This document shows positions 11,668 through 22,657 of a stretch of 64,000 bases of DNA, one piece after another (position 1 is the stretch's first letter; every line of letters begins with the position of its first letter). Below the pieces are notes generated by a model, which worked only from the letters and a program-made list of their open reading frames with translations, did not search any database and was not told where the DNA came from. The position numbers and the translations under genes were made by a program. This DNA is from Phytopythium helicoides (Eukaryota > Oomycota > Peronosporomycetes > Pythiales > Pythiaceae): the NCBI GenBank assembly GCA_024867545.1, contig JANFNE010000031.1, positions 558,001 to 622,000 of the forward strand, in the 5' to 3' direction.

Positions 11668-12880
11668 CTAAAACGATGTCGGCCTGCACCCATTTCGCCT
11701 GCGAGCCTTGTCGATTACGGAAGACACCAAGGCTCTTCCCCAGTGCCCAAGTTGTTCGTGAAGCTGGTCTTCTACATCAGGTGGCAACGGGACTTGAGGC
11801 CGACGAAACTTGTATAAAGACGACTGTGTGAGCACTATCACGCTCGTCTCCTTCTCTTTTCCTGTTACAGGGTTGTGCCACATTCCCTTGCGCTTCCGCA
11901 CAACCAGCACACCAGTCATGTCGAAGCGTACACGCCCACTAGTGTGGTAGGGATACAAGTCGTCTCGATCGACATCTCGATCGACAAAGTCGCTCGCGAA
12001 CACTCCAACCGGTCCACCTCCGTATTCGTCGTCCATGTGCTCAAAGTAATGGTGAAAGTTGACGATGTTCGTCTCCGCATCTACGCCGCAAGTGAGGCGA
12101 GCAGCGAAGCGGCTTTGCCAAACGCCGCTGACGCCGTAGTGCATGTCGTCGCAAGTCGTGATGTCACCAAACAAATCTGTAACGCGCATGTCGATGCTCG
12201 AATTTCTTTCCATGATCGCGTCGATCACCTCACGAACGGTGAGCTGCGGGAGGAACAACGATGTTTGGTCGAGTCGTAGCGAGTGGTAGTCGCCTGAGTC
12301 GAGCGAGTAGCGCGATATCTCTGAGAATGAGCGAAATGGGTCCAGAAAGCGTGTGCGAGCTGTAGAGTACGCTAGTGACGCCAGCAACATGCTTTCCTTG
12401 GTCGCCAAGAGCACGTCTCAACGCTGCGTGAATTCGCTACCAAGATGGATCGAAGTCTCAAAAGGAAGACCTTCTACCGTGCTCTGAAGCACGAGAGATG
12501 AAGGGCGTCAAGGTCTCATTAAACCCAACGAACTCGCACGCGACGAACGCACCACATATGCTGAGATCGCGGACTGGGTATCGACGAGCTGTTGCTGCTG
12601 GACAGCACCGCGAAGCACCGAGGTCTCAAGCTGGCGCTGAACCAAATTCTCGCGCTCGACTCCGTCCAGCACCTTGAGTTTGGCCTGGAGCACCTCGAGC
12701 TCCTCCAGGAGTTGCTGCTTCTCCTCCTGCGCCGTTCCCGGTGGTTAGTGCCATGGATTGGACGCTAACTCGGCTGCAAACGCCCACCTTTCGCACGGTG
12801 TACGTAGACTTGCGTGCAGGTCGAGGGGCGTCGTTGTATGAGCCGAGAGCATTCATATCGATGGCCTGGCTCGCTGGCAT
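11668..12880 (-). pseudogene. Family copy 6 (subfamily D), in-frame TGA in exon 3
   Basis: Exons 12880-12788, 12726-12553 and 12483-11668 splice cleanly at the usual phase-0 sites (RPARKSTYTVRK at the end of exon 1; heptads EVLQAKLKVLDGVE; QSAISAYV at the end of exon 2). Exon 3 carries a TGA at 12420-12418, where relatives have an arginine codon in TQRRDxLLATK (CGA to TGA would be a single change). Translation would stop at about residue 110, after the helix. The rest of the C-domain is open and conserved (SSIDMRVTDLFGDITTCDD, DLYPYHTSGRVRFD, LGHWGRALVSSVID), so the lesion is recent, or the short basic/helix protein is the product. Confidence 0.8.
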
Positions 12881-13083
12881 GCTCTCTGCGAGTCGGGAGG
12901 TGCCGCCTGCGTCGCCTATTTCTGAATGGCGCTGACTAACACATGCCGCCGTGTTTACGTCTCGGCACGTGGGAAGCAGCTCCGGTGCTCACCCACGAGG
13001 GGTGTGACACCTCATCACGTTGCAAATCGCAAGGTCGATCGCATTGTTCATGTTCTCGTCATAGCATGGATTCACCACAACAT

Positions 13084-14303
13084 CTACAGCAATGGCGGCT
13101 TGCACCCGTATCGAGCGTAGGCCTGGTCAAGCACAGCGGAGATCATGACTTTCCCCCACTCCCCGATCTGATCGCGAAGCCGCTGCTCCACCAACGGTGG
13201 CAGCTGCATCTCCGGGCGACGGATGTTGAACAAACATGACTGCGTCGCCACAATCACGCTCTCCTCTTCTTCGCGGTGGGTGACTGGGTTGTGCCGCTTT
13301 CTCCTCTGCTCATGGATGACGACAACGCCGGTAATGTCATACCGAACACGTTCACTTGATCGGTACGGGTAAAGCTCATCCTTGTCGACAAAGGCAGCCG
13401 TAAGCACCCCAATTGGACCGCCACCATACTCCTTGCCCGCCTGATCGAAAAACTGGTAAAAGTTGACGATGTTCATCTCGACATCGACACCGCAGGCAAT
13501 TTGTGAGGTCAGCAGAAACTGGCAAACCCCGTCGATGTCGTAGAACTTCTCGTCGCACGTTGTGATGTCCCCGAACGCATCAGTAATGCGCATATCGATG
13601 CTCGAGTGGTTGGTGATGATTGTGTCAAAGACCTCGCGGACGGATGAATTCGGTAGGATCAGGGGCGTTTGGTCGAGCTGGAGCGAGCAGTAGTCGCCCG
13701 AGTCCAGCAAGAAGTACGTCTTCTCCGAGAAGGGCTGAAACGGATCCAGGAACCGCGAGCGCGCCGTGGAGTATGAGATAGCCCCCTCCAGCACTCTCTG
13801 TTTGGCAGCGATTAGAACTTCTCTCCGCTGACTGAAGTCTCTGCCGAGGTGGATCGCGCTGTCGTACGGAAGAGCTCCCTGCTTGCCCTGTGTTTCAACA
13901 TCAAAGTCCGTAAGCCTTTCATTTGAACGTGGCGTTCGTTGCGAACATCAGCGTACCACAAAGGCCGAGATGGCGGACTGGGCGTTGACGAGTGATAGCT
14001 GTTGATGCTGCACGATGCTTTTCAGTGTCGACGTCTGGATCTGCTGCTGGAGCTCGTCATCTGCCTCATCCTGCAGCACCGAGAGCTGTCGCTGGAGGCG
14101 CTCAATCTCCTTCAGCAGACGCTGCTTCTCCTCCTGCAAGTTGTCCATGTGAGCAAACTAAATCTCAACGGCGATGAATTATCGCTCGAATCCCCCACCT
14201 TTCGCAAAATGTACGTGGGCTTGCGCACAAAACTCGCGGGTCTGCCACTCGACTGGTGTCCTCCGTCTCCACAGCTGGATCCACTCATATCAACGTCTTC
14301 CAT
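13084..14303 (-). CDS. Family copy 7 (subfamily D)
   Basis: Exons 14303-14199, 14133-13957 and 13887-13084, about 361 aa from the ATG at 14303 (the frame is open to 14408, but other members have a short N-tail and a GGTCTCA motif lies at 14401-14407). Exon 1 is Gly/Ser-rich and ends SFVRKPTYILRK. Exon 2: EEKQRLLKEIERLQRQLSVLQ to QSAISAFV with a GTACGC donor. Exon 3 contains the subfamily D hallmarks FLDPFQPFSEKTYFLLDSGD, SSIDMRITDAFGDITTCDE, the GGGPIGVL segment, ELYPYRSSERVRYD and IGEWGKVMISAVLDQAY. It is head-to-head with copy 8. Confidence 0.88.
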
Positions 14304-14684
14304 GGCGCTCACGGCTTCAGCGGTGGTAAGCAAGTCCTGCATGGCTTCACTCCAAGTGCAGATTTCCAAGTGCCGCACGAGAAAACGACACGCTGACCAA
14401 GGTCTCATCTCATGACGAACACGAAAGAAACTTCAGCGCTCCATGAATGTTGGTGAGGCGTCATGGGCATGGCGGTGCTTGTGATGGAGTCTCCGCGGTC
14501 GACGACGGGCTCTTTCATCGCGTTACTCGAGTGGATCACGCTGCTTAGCAATCCGACTGACGCCGGAGGTGGTCTCGTGTCAAACCGACGGGCAGAAACC
14601 GAACACCGTCGGACAGAGTTCGACAGCCGATATTCACGCTCTACGCCGCCTAAAATCGCTGCTCGAGGCCCAGCACTTCCTCTC

Positions 14685-15848
14685 ATGGACGCTCCAGCTC
14701 CGTCGGTGCCTTGGCTGGCAGGCGGCGCGCTCGTGTTCACAATCCCCGCGAGCGTGGCGTCGGGGGATCCGCCGCCGCGAACGAGCGAGCTTGAGGAGCA
14801 TTCCAAGAAGCGCAAGCCGACGTATATTCTCCGCAAGGAGGAGATGGAGACGCTACGGGAGCAAGTGGGCAGCCTCGAGGCGCAGCTGGCGATGCTCAAG
14901 GCGCGCCTCACAGAGAGAGGGGACGACGAGAGCGTCTTGATAGGGCCGGAAGGCGCCAACCGAGTGCTGCGGAAAGTGGCGCACCACCAGCAGCGCGCGG
15001 TCGCCAGAGCGCAAGCCATGCTCTCCCAGTGTATGGTGAGGTAGCTCTGTTCACTCGAGCCGCTTGGCGTACACTAACTCAACGTGGTGTTGATGTCGTA
15101 GGGCGAGCAAATGACGTTCCCGGTGTATTCATACATCCACCTGAGCGCAAACTGGCGCGAGCGGTGCGAGGTGCTCAAGTCGATCAAGAAACACAAGCTG
15201 CTACGAGCTGTTCAGTACGTGAAAGAGCGCACGGGCGACCTCAATCTGCTGGAATCGCACGCGTCAATTGAGCGCTTCCAGGACAGCCAGGGTGATCACT
15301 CGTACGTCGTCTTCGAGGTCATCCCGTTTGAAGGCGTCGAGTCGCTCAAGCAGGTGTTCGAGGCCACTCTCTACTTCCACACCAACATGGAGATCACCAT
15401 TTCCGAGAGACTGGGCCATCTCACTGTTCGCGACGACTTCGATCTCGAGATGAGTAACATTTTCAACTTCCGGGTGGTCTCGGACGACGAGAGTGGGGTC
15501 ACAACTGAGTCGAACATGGTGGTGTTCGCGGACACGTTTGAAAATTTGGGCGACACTTGCGAGCGTGTCGCGGTGATTGTCACCGACTGCGTTGACAACG
15601 ATGATTTGTATCCGTACAATCCGAGCAAGAACTTGCGCAAGGACACGACAGGAACAGTGGTGCTCACAGAACATCGGAATGCAAATGGCGATCTCGTCGT
15701 AGTGATGCGTCGGGCAGGTTACGTCTGCCTCCACAAACCCCAATTCGACGTCAAGCCGGTGGTTATGCAAGAATTGTCCGAGCGCATTGCGATCTGGGGA
15801 GACGTCATGCTCAAAACAGCGCGAGATATAGTGTATCCGCGAATGTAG
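14685..15848 (+). CDS. Family copy 8 (subfamily C), intron 1 lost
   Basis: Exons 14685-15035 and 15102-15848, 365 aa. The basic block SKKRKPTYILRK runs directly into EEMETLREQVGSLEAQLAML with no intervening bases, exactly at the place where most members have intron 1; precise loss of that intron is the simplest reading. The helix ends AVARAQAMLSQCM at a GTGAGG donor. Exon 2 starts GEQMTFPVYSYIHLSANW and has MEITISERLGHLTVRDDFD, DLYPYNPSKNLRKD and IAIWGDVMLKTARDIVYP. The start at 14685 was chosen by similarity of the N-tail length to copy 5; upstream ATGs in frame (14463) are possible. Confidence 0.88.
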
Positions 15849-15948
15849 ATTACAAATACCACTGACTCCTCCAACAACGTGCACGCTTGCCACTAAAGGC
15901 ATCTCTCTTCGATCAAAGCGTCAGTTAGTGACGGAAATCGTCCCCAAA

Positions 15949-17232
15949 CTACATCACTGGTGACGAAGATGGAGATTCAGGACTTGCCGAATCGATTTGA
16001 GATCGAATTGAAGCCATTTGAGCTTCGCCCCACGCATTGACGTTCTTCACGAGGGAAGCAACTGCCGCTGCCGACAACGGAAACTTTGGTCGATGGATCT
16101 TCACGATAGACGCACGCCGTATCACGACAACAAGAGAACCGTCTTCTGACTGCTTGGCGACAGAGAGCATAATCCCGCCAGAGAAATCACGTCGTACTCG
16201 GCTTGATGGGTGGTACGGATAGCGAGCATCCACGTCGACGTTATCGCACGCCAACACGGCGTAGTTCTCGTCGAAAAGTTGCGCAAAGTTGACCGAATTC
16301 CACTCAGTCGTGACGCCGTTGTTGTCGATCCAGTACATCCGGGAGTTGACAGCGATCATATCGGCAACGTCGAAGTTGTCCCGGATCGCCAGAACTCCAA
16401 GGTGCTCGGAGAGAACTATCTCCTCGTGATGGGAGAAGTAAAGAACTGCGTCAAACACCTCGCGAAGTGACTTCACACCGGCAAACTGCACCATGTCGAA
16501 CTGCGAACAGATGATGTTTCCCTCTGCATCATGCGTCACGTCTTGGGATGAATGTGGCAGCAGCTCATCCAAATCCTTAGTTCGTTCCACGAGGTACTGC
16601 GACACTGTGCGTAACTTGCCGCTCTTGATGGCGATCATGGTCTGGCGACGAGACTCCCAGTCCTTGCCCAGGTGCACCGGAGTGTACAGCGGGTGCGTTG
16701 CTTGCTCGCTCTACACAGTCACAACATTCAGAGACCGTCAGCACACTCTTCACATGCACAAACTTCACAGCAAGTCCATCAAATCTCACCAAACGCTTAA
16801 CCAACGACGTGTGCGTGCTTGCCATCACCATGTGCTGCTGCTGCACGACGCCCCTCATCACAGCGTTCAGCACGGTTGTTTGCTCGAAGCTCGACCGATC
16901 TCCTTCCAGCCCTGCACGTCGCTTGAGCACCTCCAGCCGCGATTCCAGCGCCTCAATCTCATCCTGTAGCCCCTCCTTGGCTTCCTGCACCGCTTGTAAG
17001 ACATCACCGCCACCGCAGCACATGAAAAAAAGGCCGGAAAAGACCGACGCACCCGAGTGCGCAGGTAAGTCGAGCGGTATTTCTTCTTGCGGGAACGTTT
17101 CGTAGGCTCCAGCGACGCCGTGAGCGCCGAGTCGTCCACAATGAGCCGCAGCTCGGCACCGGCGCCGTCCGAGACGTCGACGGCCCATTCCGACAGCAGC
17201 CGCACGTCTTCAGGCGTTAGCAGGCCCTCCAT
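15949..17232 (-). CDS. Family copy 9 (subfamily E)
   Basis: Exons 17232-17053, 16984-16790 and 16710-15949, 378 aa. The N-terminus carries the subfamily E motif EGLLTPEDVRLLSEWA followed by an acidic stretch and the basic block RSRKKKYRSTYLRTR. Exon 2 (65 residues, the fixed length in this subfamily) begins EAKEGLQDEIEALESRLEVL. Exon 3 begins SEQATHPLYTPVHLGKDWE; landmark iii reads IVLSEHLGVLAIRDNFD and landmark iv has MYWIDNNGVTTEWNSVNF, both specific to subfamily E. Landmark v is RYPYHPSSRVRRD. A GGTCTCA motif lies at 17298-17304, 66 bp upstream of the ATG. Confidence 0.88.
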
Positions 17233-17705
17233 CTCGTTCTCGTCCCGCAGGCGACTTGTTCTGTGCAAACCGGACTCGCCACTTGTCACTGCCAGACGGT
17301 CTCACTACTGTTGGGTGAGGCGAGGCGAGTTCGCACACATTCGATGAGGGAGACAAGCACTCCAGTGGGATTTGTCACGGCCGGCTCCACGCGATGACAA
17401 AGTTTTCGCAGACCCGACGCAATCATGGGAATGGGATAACCGCGTGTGATCAGCGTTGTGTCGGGATTGCGTGGTGTAGAGCACGTCGACATGGACACGG
17501 ACCCATTGGTTGCTCTCGCGTTGGTATCACGCTTTCGTGGCGAAGAGAATGAGCATTTTCGTCAGATCGGAGCGTGTGGGATGGATGTCACGCCAGATCT
17601 ACTCTCACCAGACTCGATGGGTGGTGCAAACAAGGCAAACCCTCGTCTCGAGCTTCTAACCAGGTGGCAAGCTATCTCTTGGCACTGCTGAAGCAAAAAC
17701 ACCCG
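17233..17705. other. Intergenic between copies 9 and 10
   Basis: Contains the upstream region of copy 9, including GGTCTCA at 17298-17304, and the 3' flank of copy 10. No further gene seen. Confidence 0.5.
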
Positions 17706-18999
17706 TCAACGTCCATCTACATGCACTATCCTCGAGGAGGTCGCAGGAATTGTCGAGCTCAGCTGGGATCGGATCGAGGCCACCATGGCGTCGCTACCCG
17801 AAAAGACCGTTTTGATGAGCGTGCCCTTCATCTCTGCGGTCAGCGGAAACCCAGGCAGGAGCAGTTTGGTGATAGCTGCGCGCCGCATTACCACGACGAC
17901 GGAATTGTCCTCTGGAGACTTCTTGGCGACGGAAAGACGGATCGCGCCGGACCAATCTCTCCGCACTCGACTAGCCGGTTGGAACGGGAAGCGCTCGTCC
18001 ACGTCAACGCTGTCGCTGGTCAACACTGCGTACTGTCCGTCGAACAATTCTGCAAAGCTGACCGTGTTCCATTCCGTCGTGACGTCGTTGTCGTCGATCC
18101 AGTGCATCCGCTTGACGCCTCCAATCTTGTCGACTACCTCGAAGTCATCAAGGATCACCAAGCACCCCATGCGCTCGGAGAGAGCGATCTCTTCATGGAT
18201 GAAGTAGTAGAGCGTCGCGTCGTAGACTTCGTGCAACGACTGCACATTCGCGAACTGGTGGATGTCGAACTGCGAGCAGATGATATTCCCATCCTCGTCC
18301 TGCGTCACATCTTGGGAAACATGAGGCAGCAGTTCGTCCAAGCCGTTGGATCGCTCTATGAGATACTGCGACGCACTACGCAGCTTCACTTCCTTCATGG
18401 ACGACAAGGTCCGACGGCGAGCCTCCCAGTCCCTCGCCAGGTACACCGGAGTGTACAGCGGGTGGGTCTTTTGTTCGTTCTGCCGCATCATGCAACCCGT
18501 CAGCAACCACTGCTCGCATCAACATCGCTCGCAGCAAGTCGATTAAACCCCACCAGCCGCTTGACCAGCAACGAGTGCGTGGTCGCCATCACCATGTGCT
18601 GCTGGTGCACCACCCCTCGCAGCACCGCGTTCTGCACGGCAGTCTGCTCAACGCTCGCCTGCTCTTCATCAAGTCCTGCTCGCTTCTTGAGCACCGCCAG
18701 TCTCGCCTCGAGCTCCGCAATCTCGTCCTGCAGTCCTTCCTTTGCATCCTTTGTTGCATCCAACCAGCTCTCGTGAGTCTCCACCCTCGCAGCGTCAAAA
18801 GCGATGCAAAATTCGGCCTCACTCGCGTCCGCAGGTAGGACGGTCGCTTCTTTCGCTTGCGCCTTGGCGCTTCCAGCGCATCTTGGGCCTCCACATGGTC
18901 GTCCGGCGCCTCCAGGAGCTCCTGCAGCCGCCCCCGACCTTCAGCAGCCGCCCATTGCGACAGCAGCCGCACGTCCTCGGCCGTCAGCGCAGGGTCCAT
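17706..18999 (-). CDS. Family copy 10 (subfamily E)
   Basis: Exons 18999-18823, 18748-18554 and 18479-17706, 381 aa. N-tail opens MDPALTAEDVRLLSQWA and ends APRRKRKKRPSYLRTR. Exon 2 is DAKEGLQDEIAELEARLAVL to TTHSLLVKRL. The stretch from exon 2 through intron 1 into the end of exon 1 is almost identical to that of copy 13, introns included, whereas exon 3 differs. Exon 3 begins NEQKTHPLYTPVYLARDWE, with IALSERMGCLVILDDFE, MHWIDDNDVTTEWNTVSF and RFPFQPASRVRRDW. The usual WGxxM is GSDAM here. Head-to-head with copy 11. Confidence 0.88.
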
Positions 19000-19093
19000 G
19001 CCGCCTGTCGGTCGGCACGCGGCGTGCGATGGGCAGCGAGTGTTTGTCCGTTGCAGCCGAATGCTTGCGAGCCGCACTCGAAGAAGCGCCGAG
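19000..19093. promoter_or_regulatory. 94-bp space between divergent copies 10 and 11
   Basis: The two start codons are separated by only 94 bp, so any promoter must be shared or overlap coding exons. GC-rich with no TATA-like stretch that I see. Function inferred from layout. Confidence 0.45.
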
Positions 19094-20345
19094 ATGGAGG
19101 AGGACGGATCGCTGTCGCCCGAGGACGTGCAGATGCTGACCGAGTGGGCCGTGGGCGCCGACGCGGAGCTCCCGCTGGTCGTAGCCGTGCCAGAGGACGA
19201 CGCGGTGCTGCAGCGCTCGCCCGCGGCTCCAAAGCGCAGGCATCGCAAGTATCGCGCCACGTACCTTCGCACGCGGGTGCGAGCGACTCTGGGGGGAGTT
19301 TGCAAGCGTGGATGGAGGCTCACGAGGTGCTGCAGGAGGCCAAGGAAGGACTGCAGGATGAGATTGAAGCGCTCGAGGCGAGGCTGGCGGTGCTCAAGCG
19401 GCGAGCAGGACTGGAGGAAGAGCGCGCCAGTGTGGAGCAGACGGCCGTGCAGAACGCAGTGCTCAGGGCTGTCGTGGCCCAGCAGCACATGTCGATGGCG
19501 GGAGCGCACTCGGTCTTGACCAGGCGCCTGGTGAGGAGTGTCGATGGGGTTCCAGGCTCAGCAATGCACGCTGACACTTGCTACCATGTGCGCAGAATGA
19601 GCAGGCGACGCACCCGCTGTACACCACCATTCGACTCGGCAAGGACTGGAAGGCGAGACGCCAGACCGTGTTGTCGATGAGGGACATGAAACTGCGCAAC
19701 GCCTGGCAGTATATCATGGAGCGATCGCGCGGGTTGGACGAGCTGCAGCCGCATGAATCCCAGGACGTGACGCAGGACGAAGAAGGCAACGTTATCTGCT
19801 CTCAGTTTGACGTCGTGCAGTTCACAAACGCGAGGTCGATCGGCGAGATCTTTGCCTCGTTGCAGTACTTCTTTTCACACGAGGAGATCGTGCTGTCCGA
19901 GCGTCTTGGCTTCTTGGCGATCCAGGACGACTTTGAAATGGTCGATGGAATCGCTATCAACCAGCGCATGTACTGGATCGACGGCAACGGTGTCACGACC
20001 GAGTGGAATTCAGTTGGCTTTGCCCAAATGTTCGACGGAGGCTATGCCGTGCTGACAAGCGACAGCGTTGATGAGGATGAGCGCTATCCATTCCAACCGG
20101 CCACTCGCGTCCGACGAGCCTGGTCAGGCGGGATTCTCCTTTCTATCGCCAAGAAGAACGAAGATGGATCTGTGGTTGTGGCAATGAGGCGTGCTTCAAT
20201 CACGAAACTGGTGATGCCACACTACACGCTGACTGCAGAGATGAAGTCTTCTCTCGTCAAGAGTTTGAATGGCTGGAGCGAAGCCATGGTATCCTTGATT
20301 CGAGCCCAGCTTAATAGCTCGAGTTCGCCTACCTCAGCATGTTGA
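19094..20345 (+). CDS. Family copy 11 (subfamily E)
   Basis: Exons 19094-19276, 19336-19530 and 19596-20345, 375 aa. Opens EEDGSLSPEDVQMLTEWAVG, followed by an acidic-hydrophobic stretch and the basic block KRRHRKYRATYLRTR. Exon 2 is 65 residues: EAKEGLQDEIEALEARLAVL to GAHSVLTRRL. Exon 3 starts NEQATHPLYTTIRLGKDW and has IVLSERLGFLAIQDDFE, MYWIDGNGVTTEWNSVGF, RYPFQPATRVRRAW and LNGWSEAMVSLIRAQL. It is the only subfamily E member on the + strand. Confidence 0.9.
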
Positions 20346-20460
20346 TGTAGCTGAAAGAGGTGCATTCGTTCTCCATTTAGGTATCGAACTCTCATCTTCC
20401 TGTGCTTTGTTTTCCTTACGTTGTGTTGAAAGCTGATAAACGAAATAATCGAGGTCTGTA

Positions 20461-21795
20461 CTACTGTAACAGCTTCTCGCGCGGTGATAACGCTGCTATA
20501 GCTGACAAATTCAACTGGGATCTAATGGATTCCAGCATCGCTTCGCTCCACCCAAACGCAATTTTGATGAGCGAGCTCCTCGCAGTAGCTGTCAACGGAA
20601 ACTTGGGTTGATGGATCTTGGTAAGACCAAAACGCCGCATCGCCACGACAACGGATTCATCTTCTTTAGCTTTGACGACAGATAGCATTATTGCGCCGGT
20701 GTAGTCCCGTCGTACTCGAGTATCTGGCTCGTAGGGATAGCGATCGTCCACGTCGACGTTATCACACGTGAACACGGCGAAATTCCCATTGATAAATTGC
20801 CCGAAATTGACTGAGTTCCACTCGGTTGTGATGCCGTTTTTGTCGATGCAATGTAGTCTTTTGTTGGCAGAAACGCCATTTACAACGTCGAAGTTGTGCC
20901 GGACAGCCTGGACGCCGAGGCGTTCCGACAGTATAGTCTCTTCATGAGAAACGAAATGGACTACGGCGTTGGATACCTCGCGAAGAGAGCGCACACCAGT
21001 AAACTGCACGATGTCGAATAGAGAGCAGAGGATATTCCCGCTTCCATCCACCGTGATATCCTGTGAAACATGCGGTAGTAGCTCGTCGAGATCTTTAGTT
21101 CGCTCCATGAGGTACTGGGACGCAATGTGCAGCTTTAACTCCCTCATGGATGCGACGCGCTGACATCGAGACTCCTGGCCTTTGCCTAGATGGACGTGTG
21201 TGTACAGCGGGTGAGTCGCCTGCACATTCTGCACACAAAGACGGACACGAAAGCATGAAGTCAATCATAATGCTTCGGATAGACTGGCAGCAGTAACATA
21301 TAAGACTCACCAAGCTCTTGGCCAGCATCGAATGAGCTCCCGCCATCGCCATGTGCTGCTGGTGCATAATGCTACGCATCACAGCATTCTGAACGGCCGT
21401 CTGCCCAGCGGAGGCATGGTCTCCTTCTAGTCCCGCTCGTCGCTTGAGCACTGCCAGACGCGACTCGAGTGCTAGAATTTCGTCTCGCAGTCCTTCCTTG
21501 GCGTCCTGAATCGCTCTTGACCCGTCAAATCCCCACAGAATCGCCTCCCGGCAACCACAGGCCTCGAACGCACCCGAATCTTCAGGTACGTAGCGCGGTG
21601 CTTCTTGTGCGCTCGCCGCGGAGCTTCGCGTGTGCTTTTGAGCGCGAGTTCACCGTCCGGCACCTCAACAAGGAGCTGCTGCACTGCGTCGTCGCCACTT
21701 GATAGAAGCTGCGGGTCCGACTCGGAGTCGCCGCCGCGATCGTCCACCCATTCCGACAGCAGCTTCAGGTCTTCAGGCGTCAGCGCTCCTTCCAT
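20461..21795 (-). CDS. Family copy 12 (subfamily E)
   Basis: Exons 21795-21574, 21505-21311 and 21228-20461, 394 aa. N-tail EGALTPEDLKLLSEWVDD, then an acidic region with LLVEVPDGEL and the basic block RRAHKKHRATYLKIR. Exon 2, 65 residues: DAKEGLRDEILALESRLAVL to GAHSMLAKSL. Exon 3 begins NVQATHPLYTHVHLGKG, with ILSERLGVQAVRHNFD, LHCIDKNGITTEWNSVNF and RYPYEPDTRVRRDY. Residues normally acidic or tryptophan in landmarks i and iv are changed (GQESRCQR, LHCID), so it may be drifting. Its 3' end faces the 3' end of copy 11 at 115 bp. GGTCTCA lies 63 bp upstream of the ATG (21858-21864). Confidence 0.87.
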
Positions 21796-22657
21796 CTCCC
21801 AAGTTGCGTGCGACTTGTCGTTATCTGCGGAGCGGCGAGCGAAAATCAAACTGACGTGGTCTCATACCGAAGAGCTCCTCTATTTGGCTATATATGAAAG
21901 AAATAATCTCGAAAGTGCTCAGTAATGTAAACTAGACTTACTGTCTAATGTCATAGCAGCGAGACCAGGGATGACCTCCATTAGCCCCTGGTTGAAAAGT
22001 GCTGTGTCCGCTAAAGTCTCCACCCAGCCTCGCTGGGCTCGCTCTCTCTCGTTCTGCGGTGAAGGGTGTCGTAATCAGCCAGCGTCCTACGCCTCGGTAA
22101 TCTGCGAAGTACACGCAAGCACCTTGGGAACTACAGTACTGATTTACATGCACCGTCGTCAGATGGATTGCGTCGGCCATAATGAATGTCCTTCCTGGTG
22201 TTCATCTCCTTTGCGGTGCACTGGATTCGACGAGAACGGTGTACAACTTGTCGGAAACTCACTTTGAACGGACATTGGTATTGTACAGGAACACGAGATG
22301 GAGACGAATTCCACACGTCTTCCTTTCTGCCTAACGAACAAAGTGGTGCACCTTCAACATCATATCGATGGCACGAAGGTGGTGTTTGTGCCTAGTTCTG
22401 CCGCTCGCGAGATCTATTACCTCGCGTAGCTTCACCCTTTTTCAAATTGCATCCGTACCACGACATGTTCTTCAAGATGGCACACGCCATACATGACCCC
22501 ATTAGGTGAACACGAGGATGCCGTCCAAAGCGAATATCAAGCAATACGGCTGGTCAAGAGCAAAATAGTTCTGGCGTGAAAGAAAGCAAGTCAGGAACAT
22601 GTTTCACAAAAGACATCACTCGACGATCAAGTTTATCGTTGCGCAAGAAGGTTATCA
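21796..22657. other. Intergenic, nothing firm
   Basis: Holds the upstream region of copy 12. Around 22190-22400 a short + strand frame has a CTTCRKLTLNGHWYC-like cysteine pair, and the minus strand is open too, but neither frame resembles a family I know. A decayed mobile element is possible. Confidence 0.4.

Noticed and set aside
17574..18776. 400-codon + strand open frame across copy 10
   Set aside because: Antisense shadow of copy 10; spans that gene's introns and lacks recognisable protein features.
22159..22400. Short frames with CTTC..WYC cysteines
   Set aside because: Too short and no second ligand pair; no start or splice context.
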